From the NCBI GenBank assembly GCA_003255065.1, contig QAOA01003220.1:129525-193524 (forward strand): 64,000 nucleotides of DNA, read 5' to 3'. Every line of letters begins with the position of its first letter. Within the stretch, counting starts at the first letter, position 1. The stretch comes from Cercis canadensis (Eukaryota; Streptophyta; Magnoliopsida; Fabales; Fabaceae). Shown in pieces: positions 13,525 to 24,255 of this stretch. The notes beneath the pieces are model-generated. The model was not told the origin of the DNA. It saw only the letters and a program-made list of their open reading frames with translations, and ran no database searches. A program made the position numbers and the translations under genes.

Positions 13525-13751
13525 CTTTTACTCTTTTACAGTTTTACCACAGGTCCACAACACTTAACACTCAATAGTGAACACGTAGAGAGAGATATTT
13601 TTAATAGTATTAACTTGAACGGGCTAAAATGGTTTAACTAGTAGATGATTACTATTGTTACTGTTAAGTAGCTTCTTAATTGAAACTTGTAACTATAAAT
13701 TCTATAAGAGGCTGAGATCCCATAATCATTAAGAGTGCAGAACACGGACAC

Positions 13752-15715
13752 ATGGAAAACAACTTGAATGATCTGTCCATTTCCATCGATCAATATGACA
13801 AAGAGAAGGGTACCGGGGGACATTCACTGCTTAATTCATCCATAGAGATTGAGCATGGAATGTTAAGAAGATCAACTCCAATCCAAGGTGAGCATAACTT
13901 GAATGCTCCACATTCCACAGCCACAGCATCCTTCTATTCAATAGGATGCTCAGATGGAGCAGCTGCTGGTGATGTGCTGGTAACCCAGGTGAAACATCGT
14001 TTAGAGGAAACATGTCAATCAGCTAGAAGAGGAAGAGGACCAAGAGGAGGAGGTGACAGGAAACCATCAGCAAGTATATTTTGGTTTCCTGCAAACCTCA
14101 TGGGAATTATGAGTGATAGAGCTCACTTGCCAGAAGTTGTTTCAATTGGCCCTTACCATCATGGCAGGGGTGATTTGCTGGACTTTGAGGAGCATAAATG
14201 GTACTACTTCGACAAATACATCTCCGGCAGCGGGCTTGACCGGGAATCAGCAATAAAAATTTATGTTGAATACGTGGGAAACCTTGAAAGAAAAGCAAGG
14301 GAATGTTACTCAGAAATTGCCCCAGTGTCAAGCCATGACTTTATCCTAATCATGATCATTGACTCTTGCTTTGTGGTCAAGCTCTTGCAGCGTCTAGGCG
14401 TTCCTGGCCATGAACAAGGGTTTGATGAAAATGATCCAATCTTCACAAACCATTGGCTCATTCCCATTCTCATTGCTGACCTACTTAAATTGGAAAACCA
14501 GATTCCTTTCTCTATTATTGAGTACTTTTGGTGCCAAAAAGAGAGAGAATCAGTGACAACAGCTGCCTTGAGAGCATTTAACCGGATCTTTCAATTGCCT
14601 TGGGATGAAGAGTTCAACCAAAGAATCCATGAACCGAAGCATCTACTTGATTTGTTTCACCAGAGTCTACGTCCCCCTGAGCATCAAGTTACTGAAACTA
14701 CAGGCTTCAAGGTTTTGTATCTTCCCTTCTCTCTCTATCTATTTTCATTATAATACTTTTCTTCTACTTTTTTAATATATGCTTGTCAAGTTCCAGTAAG
14801 AAACTATTTATCCCAGAAGTTAAACTGTTAGACGGAAGTTTAAAACTATGAATAATAGTAGTTGCACACTAGTGTGAATTGGTAAAGTTATCAAATTAAA
14901 ATTTCAATACGACCTTTTTAGTTTTGGTATTACAACTATACAAGTGCAAAATTGTGTAATTACTTGACGGCATGAAAAATTTGCAAACTACACAAACCCT
15001 TCACCACTAAACAAAAAAAAACCTTCGATTAATATTTGATAACTTGGCCAAATAGCCTACATAATTGATCTCTAGCTAACTTGCTTTCCGTTATTGGTTG
15101 CAGAAGGTTTTGATGTACATCAGAAAGAAAATCTCCAAGCAGCATAATCCACATCCTCCATCAACTAAATCACAGCAATGCGTAAGGCAGCTGAGACAAT
15201 CAGGTATCAAATTCAAGTCAAAGAAAGGTAAAAGCTTCTTGGATATTAAATTTCAGAAGCGTGTATTAGAAATACCATCGATCACGATTAATGATTGGAC
15301 TAGCACCATACTCTTAAATTGTTTGGCCTTGGAGCAAACAACAAGGGTTCAATTCACATACATCACCAGTTACGTTCTCTTCATGAAGGGCCTCATAAGC
15401 GAACCCGGGGATGTTGCATATCTCTGCTCGGAGGGAATAATTACATGTTTTTCCAAGAATGACCAATTTATTAATAATTTTTTCAACAACCTTGTAGAAA
15501 AGGTTGATTTTAACGTTAGAGGTTGCTATTTTTCGAGGCTAGTCATGGAATTGGAGGCCTACTACCATAGTCATTGGGCGACCATGAAGCGCGAATACTT
15601 CAGTAGTCCATGGATGTTTATCTCAGTATTCTATGCCATCTTGTTGCTTCTTCTTAGCGTGGGACAGTTTGTCATTTCAATTTTGAGTTACATCAACGAC
15701 ATAGATCATAAATAA
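13752..15715 (+). CDS. DUF247 / UPF0481 family membrane protein
   Basis: Plant-specific DUF247 protein of unknown biochemical role; relatives are single-pass membrane proteins, and some grass members act in self-incompatibility. Two exons, 13752-14711 and 15104-15715, join in phase 0 across a GT-AG intron to give 523 residues. Family landmarks are PEVVSIGPYHHG, LDFEEHKWYYFDKYI, FILIMIIDSCFVVKLL, DLLKLENQIPFSIIEYFW, then in exon 2 LNCLALEQTT, YVLFMKGLISEPGDVAYLC and a C-terminal hydrophobic helix (FISVFYAILLLLLSVGQFVISIL, shown here as the segment at about residues 492-514). About 100 residues precede the domain, longer than many members. The start is the first ATG of the frame; a later ATG cannot be excluded. 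A TATA-like CTATAAATT lies about 55 bases upstream. Confidence 0.88.
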
Positions 15716-16244
15716 GTCTTTATATACTTGGGTTATAGTTCATCTTCAACAATAGGTACTCTTTAATCTATAAAACTATCCTGATATCAGATATTGCCTA
15801 TTGTTGGGGATTAAGATTATAGGGGACTGATTCCTTTTTTGGGTAACGTATACACACCATGGTCTTCATTGAAATGTAAGCTTTAGTGATTAGTGTAATA
15901 AATTTGATAATATTGTTTTAAGGTATATCCTGTTGTCAGAATCAGTGAGATTAGCTTCATTTTTGCATCCCATGCGCAATTTAGGAAACAAACAACAAAA
16001 TAACCAAGAAACTTAAAAGGGAAAAAAGTTTAAATCTTATGTAGAAGTCGAAACGGTAAAAAACTTGCTACAAATTTTCACATGCCAAATAATTTACACC
16101 TCCTCTGTTTGAGGGTATCTGACATTAGAGAATTGAACTTGTATATGGATGTGCACTTGGAATTCACTTCAAGTGCTGAATCATTTTCCAAATTTCTTCA
16201 AGGATTAGAGCATTGGAGTTTCAGTGATCCACATGAACGATTTT
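15716..16244. other. Intergenic spacer
   Basis: Lies between the DUF247 gene and the convergent DUF3774 gene and presumably contains the 3' ends of both. No other feature is supported. Confidence 0.5.
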
Positions 16245-16493
16245 CTAGCCCTGTGTCCAACAATTCAAGTACATCACTTTCCGAAGGGATTCTTCTCTCT
16301 CTTTTCCTCCATAATGGCCTTGGCTACCCCCACTGCTGACACAGAGTTCACTATTGGAGGAACCATTACCAGAGAATAAAACCCTCTTCTTATGACCCTT
16401 GTCTAAAGGGCCAAAACCACCGTGATGGGTGCTGCGGTAGCCACCGCTGCCTTCAGTTACGGCAACGGTTACTGCATTGCATTCTCTGCTCAT
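16245..16493 (-). CDS. DUF3774 wound-responsive family small protein
   Basis: Single-exon protein of 82 residues. Its C-terminus EESLRKVMYLNCWTQG matches the hallmark tail (ESLRxVMYLNCWGxx) of the plant DUF3774 'wound-responsive/wound-induced polypeptide' family, whose members are about 80-95 residues. The middle has the usual low-complexity S/G/H-rich stretch (TEGSGGYRSTHHGGFGP) and the basic LFSGN block. The ATG at 16493 is chosen because a reverse-strand TATA box (TCTATATAAAG) lies at about 16560-16570, a normal distance. Family Trp-Gly near the end is Trp-Thr here. The same promoter and N-terminal half recur at 19.8 kb in a truncated copy. The function (wound or immune signalling) is inferred from the family only. 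Confidence 0.72.
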   Translation of the reverse strand: MSRECNAVTVAVTEGSGGYRSTHHGGFGPLDKGHKKRVLFSGNGSSNSELCVSSGGSQGHYGGKEREESLRKVMYLNCWTQG

Positions 16494-16559
16494 GTAGCTC
16501 AAGATACTATGGCGTTCTTTCTTGATTCTATAACTTGTTTCTTGCTTATTTTTTAAGTT

Positions 16560-16570
16560 CTTTATATAGA
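16560..16570 (-). promoter_or_regulatory. TATA box of the DUF3774 gene
   Basis: Read on the minus strand this is TCTATATAAAG, about 70 bases upstream of the chosen ATG. The duplicated unit keeps an equivalent TATA (CCTATATAAG) at about 19971-19981, which supports its role. Confidence 0.6.
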
Positions 16571-17450
16571 AAGGAACTTAGGTAGCAGATAGCGATGAAA
16601 GCGTGAGAGGCAGCGGTTTCAGAGCGAAAACCACATATTGGAGCCATTGTTTTCTGCTTTTACCATTGGCGGGGCTCTTAGATTTAACTTATCTCATGTA
16701 ACGCACACCAAGCTTTTGTGGCTATTTGTGGAAATGCCAAAACGATGGTGATAAGAATTAAAAAAGGAAAAAACAAATAGTAAATTATTCCAACAAAGTT
16801 TGTTTCCTTGCCACCGTCCTTTTGTTCATTAAAAGTTATACTATAGAGATTATTCTGAGGTAATGTTTTAAATAAAGATTATTCTAAATTTTAAAATTTT
16901 AGGTTCAAATTCCAATTTCAATTAACGGTTATATTCTTTTTTTTTTTCATTAAACGTTANTATTCTTTTTTTTTTTTCATTAAACGTTATACTATGTGTT
17001 AATTTAACAATAAAATATAACATTAAAATATCAAGGTGTGCAACGGCAAGTACAAGATAATAGAATAAAATAATGCAGGTTATAGGAGACATTACATACA
17101 GATATTAAAGGGTAATGTTCTAAAATCAAAGTTCAAGTGCAAGTTGCAATTAGACATAGTAGACCAAGGTGAATAAGTTTCGGTGAAAAAAAAGAAAAAG
17201 AAAGAATAAGACTAGAAATGTACCCAAACTTAATTTCTAGTCGACCTTTGATGATCTTACAAGAAAAGAACTGATAGAATCCTCTTAAGAAAAAAAGCTG
17301 TCACAAGCACAATACACACTAATCAGTAATCACCATATATATAGGCACCCTTGAAGTGAAGTCTGAACTCCTTTCTTTGGTTAATGGAGAATATGGCATG
17401 CATGCTTCCTTGTACACTTGTAATGATCTCCAGAAAAGGGGTAAGAATCA

Positions 17451-18791
17451 CTATTGAACCGAGTCATTTCTAGAGCTTCCATGTTCAGTATAGCAAGCTA
17501 TGGCAAAGCAGAGGAAACCAGAGAAATAATTATAAATGGTCTTCCAATCCCTTTTGGCAAGAGGAAGAGCCTTTTTCCCACTTAATGGAACTAGGCTTCC
17601 ATTATAAGTAACTGTAAATCTTCGACTTCGATACCCTTGAGGCTTGAAAGCTTGTAAATTTTGTATGGTTTGGAAACTTGGGTTGCAGAGATACAATTTT
17701 GTCATGGTTTCATCAGTAAGTAAAATCTCACCATTCTTCCCACAGTAACCCCTCACCACATTGCTCATATGTCTAATGAATGGTCCTTGTCCTATTGGAC
17801 CTATGCTCAACAGTTTAACCCATGATTGGTTCACACCATACTCACTCATAACCCAAACATCATATAATTCTTGTCCACCTACTAACCATTGGGGTATAAT
17901 TAATGAAAGAGATTCTTTGAAAACAAAGAGAGTATCAATTGGAATAGTACACTCTGAATCAGTTAATAGATCAGGCAACATGATATCTGAAATGACTTCT
18001 TTATGTATATCAAACACCATCACAAATTGAATACCGTTTGCTCTCACAGCCATCCAGTGCAAATTGCCCATTAACACCAATGTATGAAAAACTGAAGTAT
18101 CAATTGTCCCATTCTCATAATTCCCTATTCTTCTCCCAGAATCTGTGCTCAAATTATACACATGAACAATGGAGCAGTTTTTCTCATTGGTCCTTGCATC
18201 AAGAGCTGTAGAAATGCTTACAACCTTGTAGTCCTTAGTTTTGGGGTCAAATCCAAACCCTAACTGCCAATTGTATCCCAAACAATCTGGATCAGGGATC
18301 ACCTTGATCTCATTAGTTGCAGGGTTGAATAGATACAAGCTGCCTTTCCCCAAACAATAAAAATGCAAACAATAATAGTGAAGACAAAACACACCATTGC
18401 AGCAACCAACAATTCTATTGTAATGCTTGCTAATCTCCACATGTGGTATGCTTATGCAACGAGAAACTGTGTAGGTTTTAAGAGACCGCAATGAAATATA
18501 GTACCTGGCTGCTTCAGAATCATATTCTATGAAGGCAAGATGGGCATTAGCGCTAGAAGAATTAGAACATGCAAGATGAAGGTCGTTAAAACTTTGGTCT
18601 TTGAACATGTTGAACCAAGACTTATGTACGGACATGAAGCGTACCAATGATTTAGTAGGTAGTCTGGACAGTATTTCCACTAATATATCTTTGGGTAGAT
18701 CACCTGCTACTGCTTCATGTAATCCAATGTTCTCCAATTCCATGCGTGATTCACAATATTTGTGCACAATTTTCCTTAATAACTCAGACAT
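17451..18791 (-). CDS. F-box protein with F-box-associated (FBA) domain
   Basis: Intact single-exon gene of 446 residues, the likely substrate-recognition subunit of an SCF (SKP1-cullin-F-box) ubiquitin ligase. The F-box lies at about residues 31-72 (DLPKDILVEILSRLPTKSL, then VRFMSVHKSWFNMFKDQSF). It is followed by FBA-type blocks: IVGCCNGVFCLHYY, LYLFNPATNEIKVIPD, LGFGFDPKTKDYKVVSIS, VHVYNLSTDSGRRIG, LHWMAVRANG and a YGVNQSWVKL strand, the order seen in plant F-box/FBA proteins. The ATG at 18791 gives MSELLRKIVHKY, which is conserved in the two broken neighbours at 22.57 and 26.6 kb. It is the only complete member of this local array. The substrate is unknown. Confidence 0.9.
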   Translation of the reverse strand: MSELLRKIVHKYCESRMELENIGLHEAVAGDLPKDILVEILSRLPTKSLVRFMSVHKSWFNMFKDQSFNDLHLACSNSSSANAHLAFIEYDSEAARYYISLRSLKTYTVSRCISIPHVEISKHYNRIVGCCNGVFCLHYYCLHFYCLGKGSLYLFNPATNEIKVIPDPDCLGYNWQLGFGFDPKTKDYKVVSISTALDARTNEKNCSIVHVYNLSTDSGRRIGNYENGTIDTSVFHTLVLMGNLHWMAVRANGIQFVMVFDIHKEVISDIMLPDLLTDSECTIPIDTLFVFKESLSLIIPQWLVGGQELYDVWVMSEYGVNQSWVKLLSIGPIGQGPFIRHMSNVVRGYCGKNGEILLTDETMTKLYLCNPSFQTIQNLQAFKPQGYRSRRFTVTYNGSLVPLSGKKALPLAKRDWKTIYNYFSGFLCFAIACYTEHGSSRNDSVQ

Positions 18792-18850
18792 TTTTTCCTC
18801 TTTTTCTTTTCTTTTCTCTTGACAACATCAAACATGAAAATGTGGTATTC

Positions 18851-18862
18851 TTTAATAGAGTA
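18851..18862 (-). promoter_or_regulatory. Weak TATA-like site of the intact F-box gene
   Basis: On the minus strand the site reads CTCTATTAAAGA, about 65 bases before the ATG. The aligned position in the broken second copy (about 22628-22640) is a consensus CTCTATAAAAGA, and in the third copy it is CTCTTTAAAC. The promoters therefore align, and the intact gene carries the less canonical box. Confidence 0.45.
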
Positions 18863-19056
18863 GTTGGTTTAGTTTTGATTGGCTCACCTTAAAATGAGGA
18901 ATTTTAAGTTATAGAGCTTGATTGTACCCAACTGGAGCCGTCGTAGAGATGATATTTATAGAAAAATAATATGCAACTCCAGCTTCTTACCCAACTAATA
19001 TAACTTACACTACAAGAACGCGGTAGAGATTGGGCTTGAATCCGCGGCAGTACACT

Positions 19057-19172
19057 TCCTCTCGTTTGCTGCAGTGCAGATGGATTCGAGACATGTGTCT
19101 CAAACAAACTGCAATGGATGTTTGAGACTCGTGTCTCACATCCAGTTTCCCACTGCAGCAAATTGGAGGAGA
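19057..19172. repeat. Imperfect hairpin, about 50-nt arms
   Basis: Arms 19061-19106 and 19119-19168 pair, with a loop of about 12 bases. Matching parts are TTTGCTGCAGTG with CACTGCAGCAAA at the base, and GTCTCAAACA with TGTTTGAGAC next to the loop. The outline resembles a miRNA precursor or a very small foldback element. It sits in the spacer between F-box unit 1 and unit 2 and is not found at the aligned place in the other two units. Confidence 0.55.
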
Positions 19173-19769
19173 ATGAACTGGAGCAGAACTGAGCCTGCTG
19201 CGTCCTATTTCAGTTGCATTTATTAAAATTTCTTTTATATATCTTGGCTGGAATTCCGAATTCAAACACGAAATTTACAAATTTTAATAACAACATTAGT
19301 ATTACTTGATGATAGACCATTTATTAAATATTTTTATTTATGATAAAAATTCTCTTAAGTTTTTCAATATTCAACAAAGATGCATGTGTTTTTACGTACC
19401 AAAAAAAAAAGAATTTTTTTTTCTAATAAGATAAGATGCACATCACACTTATATTTTATTACATAGGTCTAGATTCAAATTTCTTTTGTGAGTATTTATG
19501 TTCATGCCAATACATGTGGATAATGAATATAGCTATGAACAGATTATAGAAAAAATTTCGAGTTCTATCGGTTTTTTTTAGGTTATGTAGTTCTACCTAA
19601 GTCTTCACTGCTACTTCTACTTAAAGTATAAAATCTGTAATTTTTATCACCTAATATATATAACTTGGCAAGTGGACAATGGTAATGCTCATCATCGTTC
19701 AAACACCATTTAGTGTCAAAAACAAAAAACACTTAATGCACTGCAAGCAATATCGATAAACCATCAAAT

Positions 19770-19860
19770 CTGATACAACCTTGTTTAAAGGGCCAAAGCC
19801 AGTGTGATGGGAACTTCGGTAACTGCCGCTGCCTTCAGTTACTGTAACGGTTTCTGCCAT
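19770..19860 (-). pseudogene. Truncated copy of the DUF3774 gene
   Basis: Second copy of the 16.3-kb gene. The promoter (TATA at about 19971-19981), the leader, and the coding part up to GSGSYRSSHHTGFGPLNK align with the first copy. After that the frame runs into unrelated sequence, and the diagnostic CWxxG tail is missing. The ATG at 19860 is the first that would allow the conserved part to be read. The leader also carries a small insertion compared with copy 1. It is probably non-functional, although a shortened peptide could be made. Confidence 0.6.
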
Positions 19861-20269
19861 GCATGCTCTGTTGTGTTCATGCAGCTCATGATATTCTTGC
19901 TTTAATTTGATCTTTAACTTAATGGCGTTCTTAATGTCTCTAAAACTTGTTTCTTGCTTATTGTTTGAGGTCTTATATAGGAAGAAAGCAATCAAACAGT
20001 AGCAGATAGGTAGCGGTGAGAGCGTGAGAGGTAGCGGTTCCAGTCTTGGAGCCTTTGTTTTTTGGTTTTACCATTGGCAGGCTCTTTGGTTTAACTTATT
20101 TTATATAACACACACCAAGCTTTTGTGACTATTTGTGGAAATTAATGCCAAAACGATGATGATAAGAATTTAAGGGGGGAAAAAAAACAAATACTAAATC
20201 ATTCCAACAAAGTTTGTTTTCTTGCCAGCGTACCTTGCACTGTTTATGTCACGAAGACCAGATGATTAT

Positions 20270-20531
20270 TGTTAATACCCAAAATATTCACTACCAATTG
20301 CTATAGTAAAAAGACTATAATACCCCTGCAAAGGTAGATAATTCCCTACATAATCTCTTTAGGGCACACACACAAAAAAGAGCTTCTCACGCCCTTTTCT
20401 TCCTCTCACCCTCTTTGCCCATCTCCCTAACTTGAGCGTCGGAGGTGGCGCCGGAGCTCCGGCTCCGGCCCCCCTGACTGTCCCTATCTCTTTTGCAGGT
20501 TGCCTACCTCACCGGAACTCAGGCAACGACA
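20270..20531 (+). mobile_element. LTR of a degenerate LTR-retrotransposon
   Basis: The likely LTR begins TGTTAATACCC and ends GGCAACGACA, immediately before a primer-binding site. Typical plant LTR wording is present: CTTGAGCGTCGGAGG and a TGCAGGTT near the 3' end. The upstream flank, ending CAGATGATTAT, aligns with the other copies of the tandem unit (compare about 22922), so this marks the insertion point. No gag-pol coding sequence or second LTR was found nearby. The element is therefore a truncated or non-autonomous (LARD/TRIM-like) remnant. Confidence 0.65.
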
Positions 20532-20533
20532 TT

Positions 20534-20551
20534 TGGCGCCGTCTGTGGGAA
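20534..20551 (+). mobile_element. Primer-binding site of the LTR element
   Basis: TGGCGCCGTCTGTGGGAA is a sequence commonly found just inside the 5' LTR of plant LTR elements. Its first nine bases complement the 3' end of tRNA-Asp including CCA. Degenerate leader sequence follows to about 21000. Confidence 0.7.
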
Positions 20552-21321
20552 CCGATATTCAGTTCCCGTTATCATCACATCTAATGGCTGATGTTCTCAT
20601 CAGAAATCGAATTCTCTCGGCATCCATGGCTATGAGAACTCAGACCTGCTCGAATGGCGATAAAATCTCTAAATTTTTGTGACTCCGCTTAGCTGGGTAG
20701 CTGGGAAACGATTGATGGGTCTTAGTTGCAATTTGTTGATTCCCACCACAATTCGCAGTAGTTATTTTCCGATTTTCATCTGCAAGCTGAAATAGCTGAC
20801 TCTTTCTGTTCCCTATACCACTATCGCAAGCGATGTACCTCTTTCACTTCAATAGGTCGAAGTTAGAAGCTCCGAAGAATGCTTTGAGATTACCCAATCT
20901 CCGAACTGAAAGGTTCTCTACAAGAGGTAATAACTTCACTATCTCTTAATCTATATGCCTCTGGCTATGGCTGGAAATTGTGGACCTGAAATACCCAAAC
21001 TGGTTTCTGCAACAACTCACATGCACNTAAGAACATAAGTATGTGGTTAGGTGATACTAAAATTATCTTTAAAGTTTATGAGTTTTATAATCGAATCTAA
21101 TTAAAATCATAGCTAAAAGTACTAAAAAAAAAAAAATACAATTTACAATCCCAACATCATGCCATCACATGCATAATACACATTAATCCTATAAACATCC
21201 TTAAATTGAAGTCTGAATTCCTTTCTTCGGTTAATAGATCATGTCATGTATATATGTTTCCTTGTAGTAGTCTTAGTCTCCAGAAAAAGCAAAGAGATAA
21301 GAATCGCTATGAACTATGTCA

Positions 21322-22570
21322 TTTCAAGATCTTCCAAATTTAACAAAAGCGGACTACAGGAAACTAGAGAAATAATTATAAATGGTGTTCCAATTCTTCT
21401 TAGGAAGAGGAAGAGCCTTCTTCCCACTTAATGGAACAAAGTTCCCATTATAAGTGACTGTGAAGGTATTAGGCTTGAAAGCTTCAAATTTTTGAGTGGT
21501 TTGGCAACTTGGGTTGTAGACATACAATTCCATCATCACCAATTAAGTAAGATCTCACCATTCTTCCCACAGTAACCCTGAACCACATATATATCTTTCA
21601 TATCTCTAATAGATGCTCTTATCCTAAGCAATCTAACCCATGATTGTTTACACCCTACTCACTCATAACCCATACTTGAAGTTCATCTAGATCTCCACTT
21701 TCTAACTATATATAGGGGTATAATTAATGAGGGAGATTCTTTGAAAACAAATATAGTATCAATGTAAATATGGCCGGAAGAACTTAATTTATCAGGTAGC
21801 ATGATATCTGAAATGATTTCTTTATGTAACGAATAGAACATTTTTATTACCTTTCTCTTTCACAGCCAGCCAATGCAAATTGCCCATTAACACGGATGGT
21901 CGACAACGTAAAACATCAATCCTTCCGTCATCATAATTCTCCATTCTTCTGAAAGAATCTTTGCTCAAATTATACACATGAACAATGGAGTACATTAATG
22001 CAGCATTGGTCCTTGCATCACGAGCTTCAGAAATGCTTGCAAGTTAGAACCTTGTACTCCTTAGTTATGGGGTCAAATCCAAACCCTAAATGCAAATTGT
22101 ATCCCACACAATCTAGTTGAGGGATAAACTTGATTTCAATAGTTGCAGGATTGGATAGATAGAATCTATTGCCCTCAAAACAAGCGCCATTGGAACAAAT
22201 CACAATTGTATGGTAATGCTTACTAATATTCTCAAATGGTATGCTTATGCGATGAGAAACTGTGTATTCTTTAAGAGAATGCAATGAATTATAGTACCTA
22301 TCTGCTTCAAAATCTTTTTTTCTATGAAGGCAAGGTGGCCATTACCGCTAGAAGAAGACCATGCAACACGAAGGTTGGTAAGAGTTTGGTCTTTGAACAT
22401 GCATGGACATGAAGTGTACCAATGATTTGCTATGTAGTCTTCACAGTATTCTAATTAATTAATATTTCTTGGGGTAGATCACCTGCTACCTCTTCATGCA
22501 ATCCAACATTACCCAATTCAAAGCTTGGTTGCCAAAATTTGTGAAAATTTTTCCTCAATAACTCCGACAT
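21322..22570 (-). pseudogene. Broken F-box/FBA gene (array copy 2)
   Basis: Aligns along its whole length with the intact gene at 17.45-18.79 kb. The start MSELLRK is kept at 22570, and LHEEVAGDLPQEIL follows, but a stop is met soon after and further frame breaks occur. Separate open pieces remain at about 22027-22284 (KHYHTIVICSNG and FGFDPITKEYKVL) and 21354-21542 (the C-terminal blocks). The upstream region holds a well-formed TATA box. This is a dead gene with no single frame. A truncated transcript is possible. Confidence 0.85.
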
Positions 22571-22784
22571 TGTTTTCTGTTTCTTTTCTTTTCTCTTTAT
22601 GACTCCAAATCAAGAAAATGTGGAATTCTTTTATAGAGTAATTGGTGTAGTTTTGGTTGCTTCGCCTTAAAATGAGGAAATCTAAGTTATGGAGCTATTA
22701 TTTGCTGATCCTTATCCAGCAGGACCCGTGGTATAGATGATATTCATAGAATAACGTGAAACTCCAGCTTTTTATCCAACTCTA

Positions 22785-22975
22785 TTTGTGGAAATGCAAA
22801 ACCGATGGCGATAAGAAGGAAATAAACAAAAGCAAAAGAAGGGAACAAACCAAATAGAACTATTCAAATAAAGTTTGTTTTCTTGCCAATGTAACTTGCA
22901 CTAATTATCTCACAAAAACCAGATGATCATAAAATGCCGCAATGTTTTAAATAGAGAAATATTCTAAATTTTAAA
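22785..22975. repeat. Third copy of the DUF3774 upstream segment
   Basis: The sequence from CTATTTGTGGAAATGC to CCAGATGATCAT aligns with 16720-16860 and 20120-20265. Both of these lie upstream of the DUF3774 copies. Here only the distal part remains and no peptide-coding part follows. It defines the border of a third tandem unit. Confidence 0.7.
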
Positions 22976-24255
22976 ATTTTAGGTTCAAATTTCAAGTAAA
23001 AAAATGGATGGTAAACCAATATCTTTTCGGTTTACACTAATTTTTTTCGTTTAAAATTTAATAAATGATTTTTATCTTGGTGGAACTAGGCAGCTAGCTA
23101 AGTTAAAACTTTTATACAGGTAAGTTGATTTATAATTTTATTTTTTTTATCGACAAGCCTATTGCACATGCTAGAGGCTTTTTATTTGTTAGAAAAAATT
23201 GAGAAACTATTTTTTTAAAGAGTACTGGGTAGTGGGTATAAATTGTTTTTTTTTAGTTAAATTAGTTATAAAAATATCTTTATTTTTATTTGTGGATAAA
23301 TATGGAGATTTGAGCTTTCGGGAGAAAAAAGTATATAAGGGAAACGTCATCCTCTATTTGTATAGATAAAAAATTTATAAAAATATTTCAACGTTGATCT
23401 TGTTGATATCAGATCATTTTTTCATGATTACATAAAAAATACAAAAAGTGCTGAAACTCAAAGTATTATTTATAATCAATTACAATCATTCATTTTATTT
23501 CTCTTATGATTTTACATGTATAATATGTTTTGAAATATAAAATTAGCTTATGTTGAAACGTGTAAGTACTTAATAATATTAATGTTTTAATTTTAATTTG
23601 TTAAAAGCAAAATCATGAAATTGCATCCATTTATATTTTACTTTTCCTTGTAGTCTCCAGAAAAGATATAAGAATCACTATAAAACCATGTCATCTCAAG
23701 AGCTTCCAAATTCAACGAAGAAAACTACAGAAAACACTTTTTCCCACTTAATGGAACCAGGCTTCCATTATAAGTCACTGTAGAGCTTGGGCTTGGAAAT
23801 GTTTGAGACTTGAAAGCTTCTAATTCTTGTATGGTTCGGCAACTAGGGTTGTAGAGACAGTTTTATCATCTGAGTATCAGTAAGTAACATCGATATCTCA
23901 CCATTCTTCCCACATTAACCCTTCTTTAATCCATGGTCCTATGCTCAACAACCATATTCACTCACAACCCATACATCATATTCATGTCCATCCTCTAACC
24001 ATTGGGGTACAATTAATGAAAGGTATTCTTTGAAAACAAAGAGAGTACCAATTGGAGTAGTCCCAGAAAATAACTAAAATTGATCAGGTGGCATGATATC
24101 TGAAATGACTTCTTTATGTATATTAAACACCATAACGAATTGAACCTTGCCATTACTGTTCGCTCTCACCGCAGTCATCCATTGCAAATTGCCTACTAAC
24201 ACCATTGGTTCAGAAAATAAAGTATCAATTGTTCCATCCTCATAATTCGCCATTG

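Noticed and set aside
16905..22995. GGTTCAAAT motifs resembling a tRNA T-loop at about 16910 and 22981
   Set aside because: They belong to the duplicated unit's AT-rich sequence, with no acceptor stem, anticodon arm or D-loop around them.
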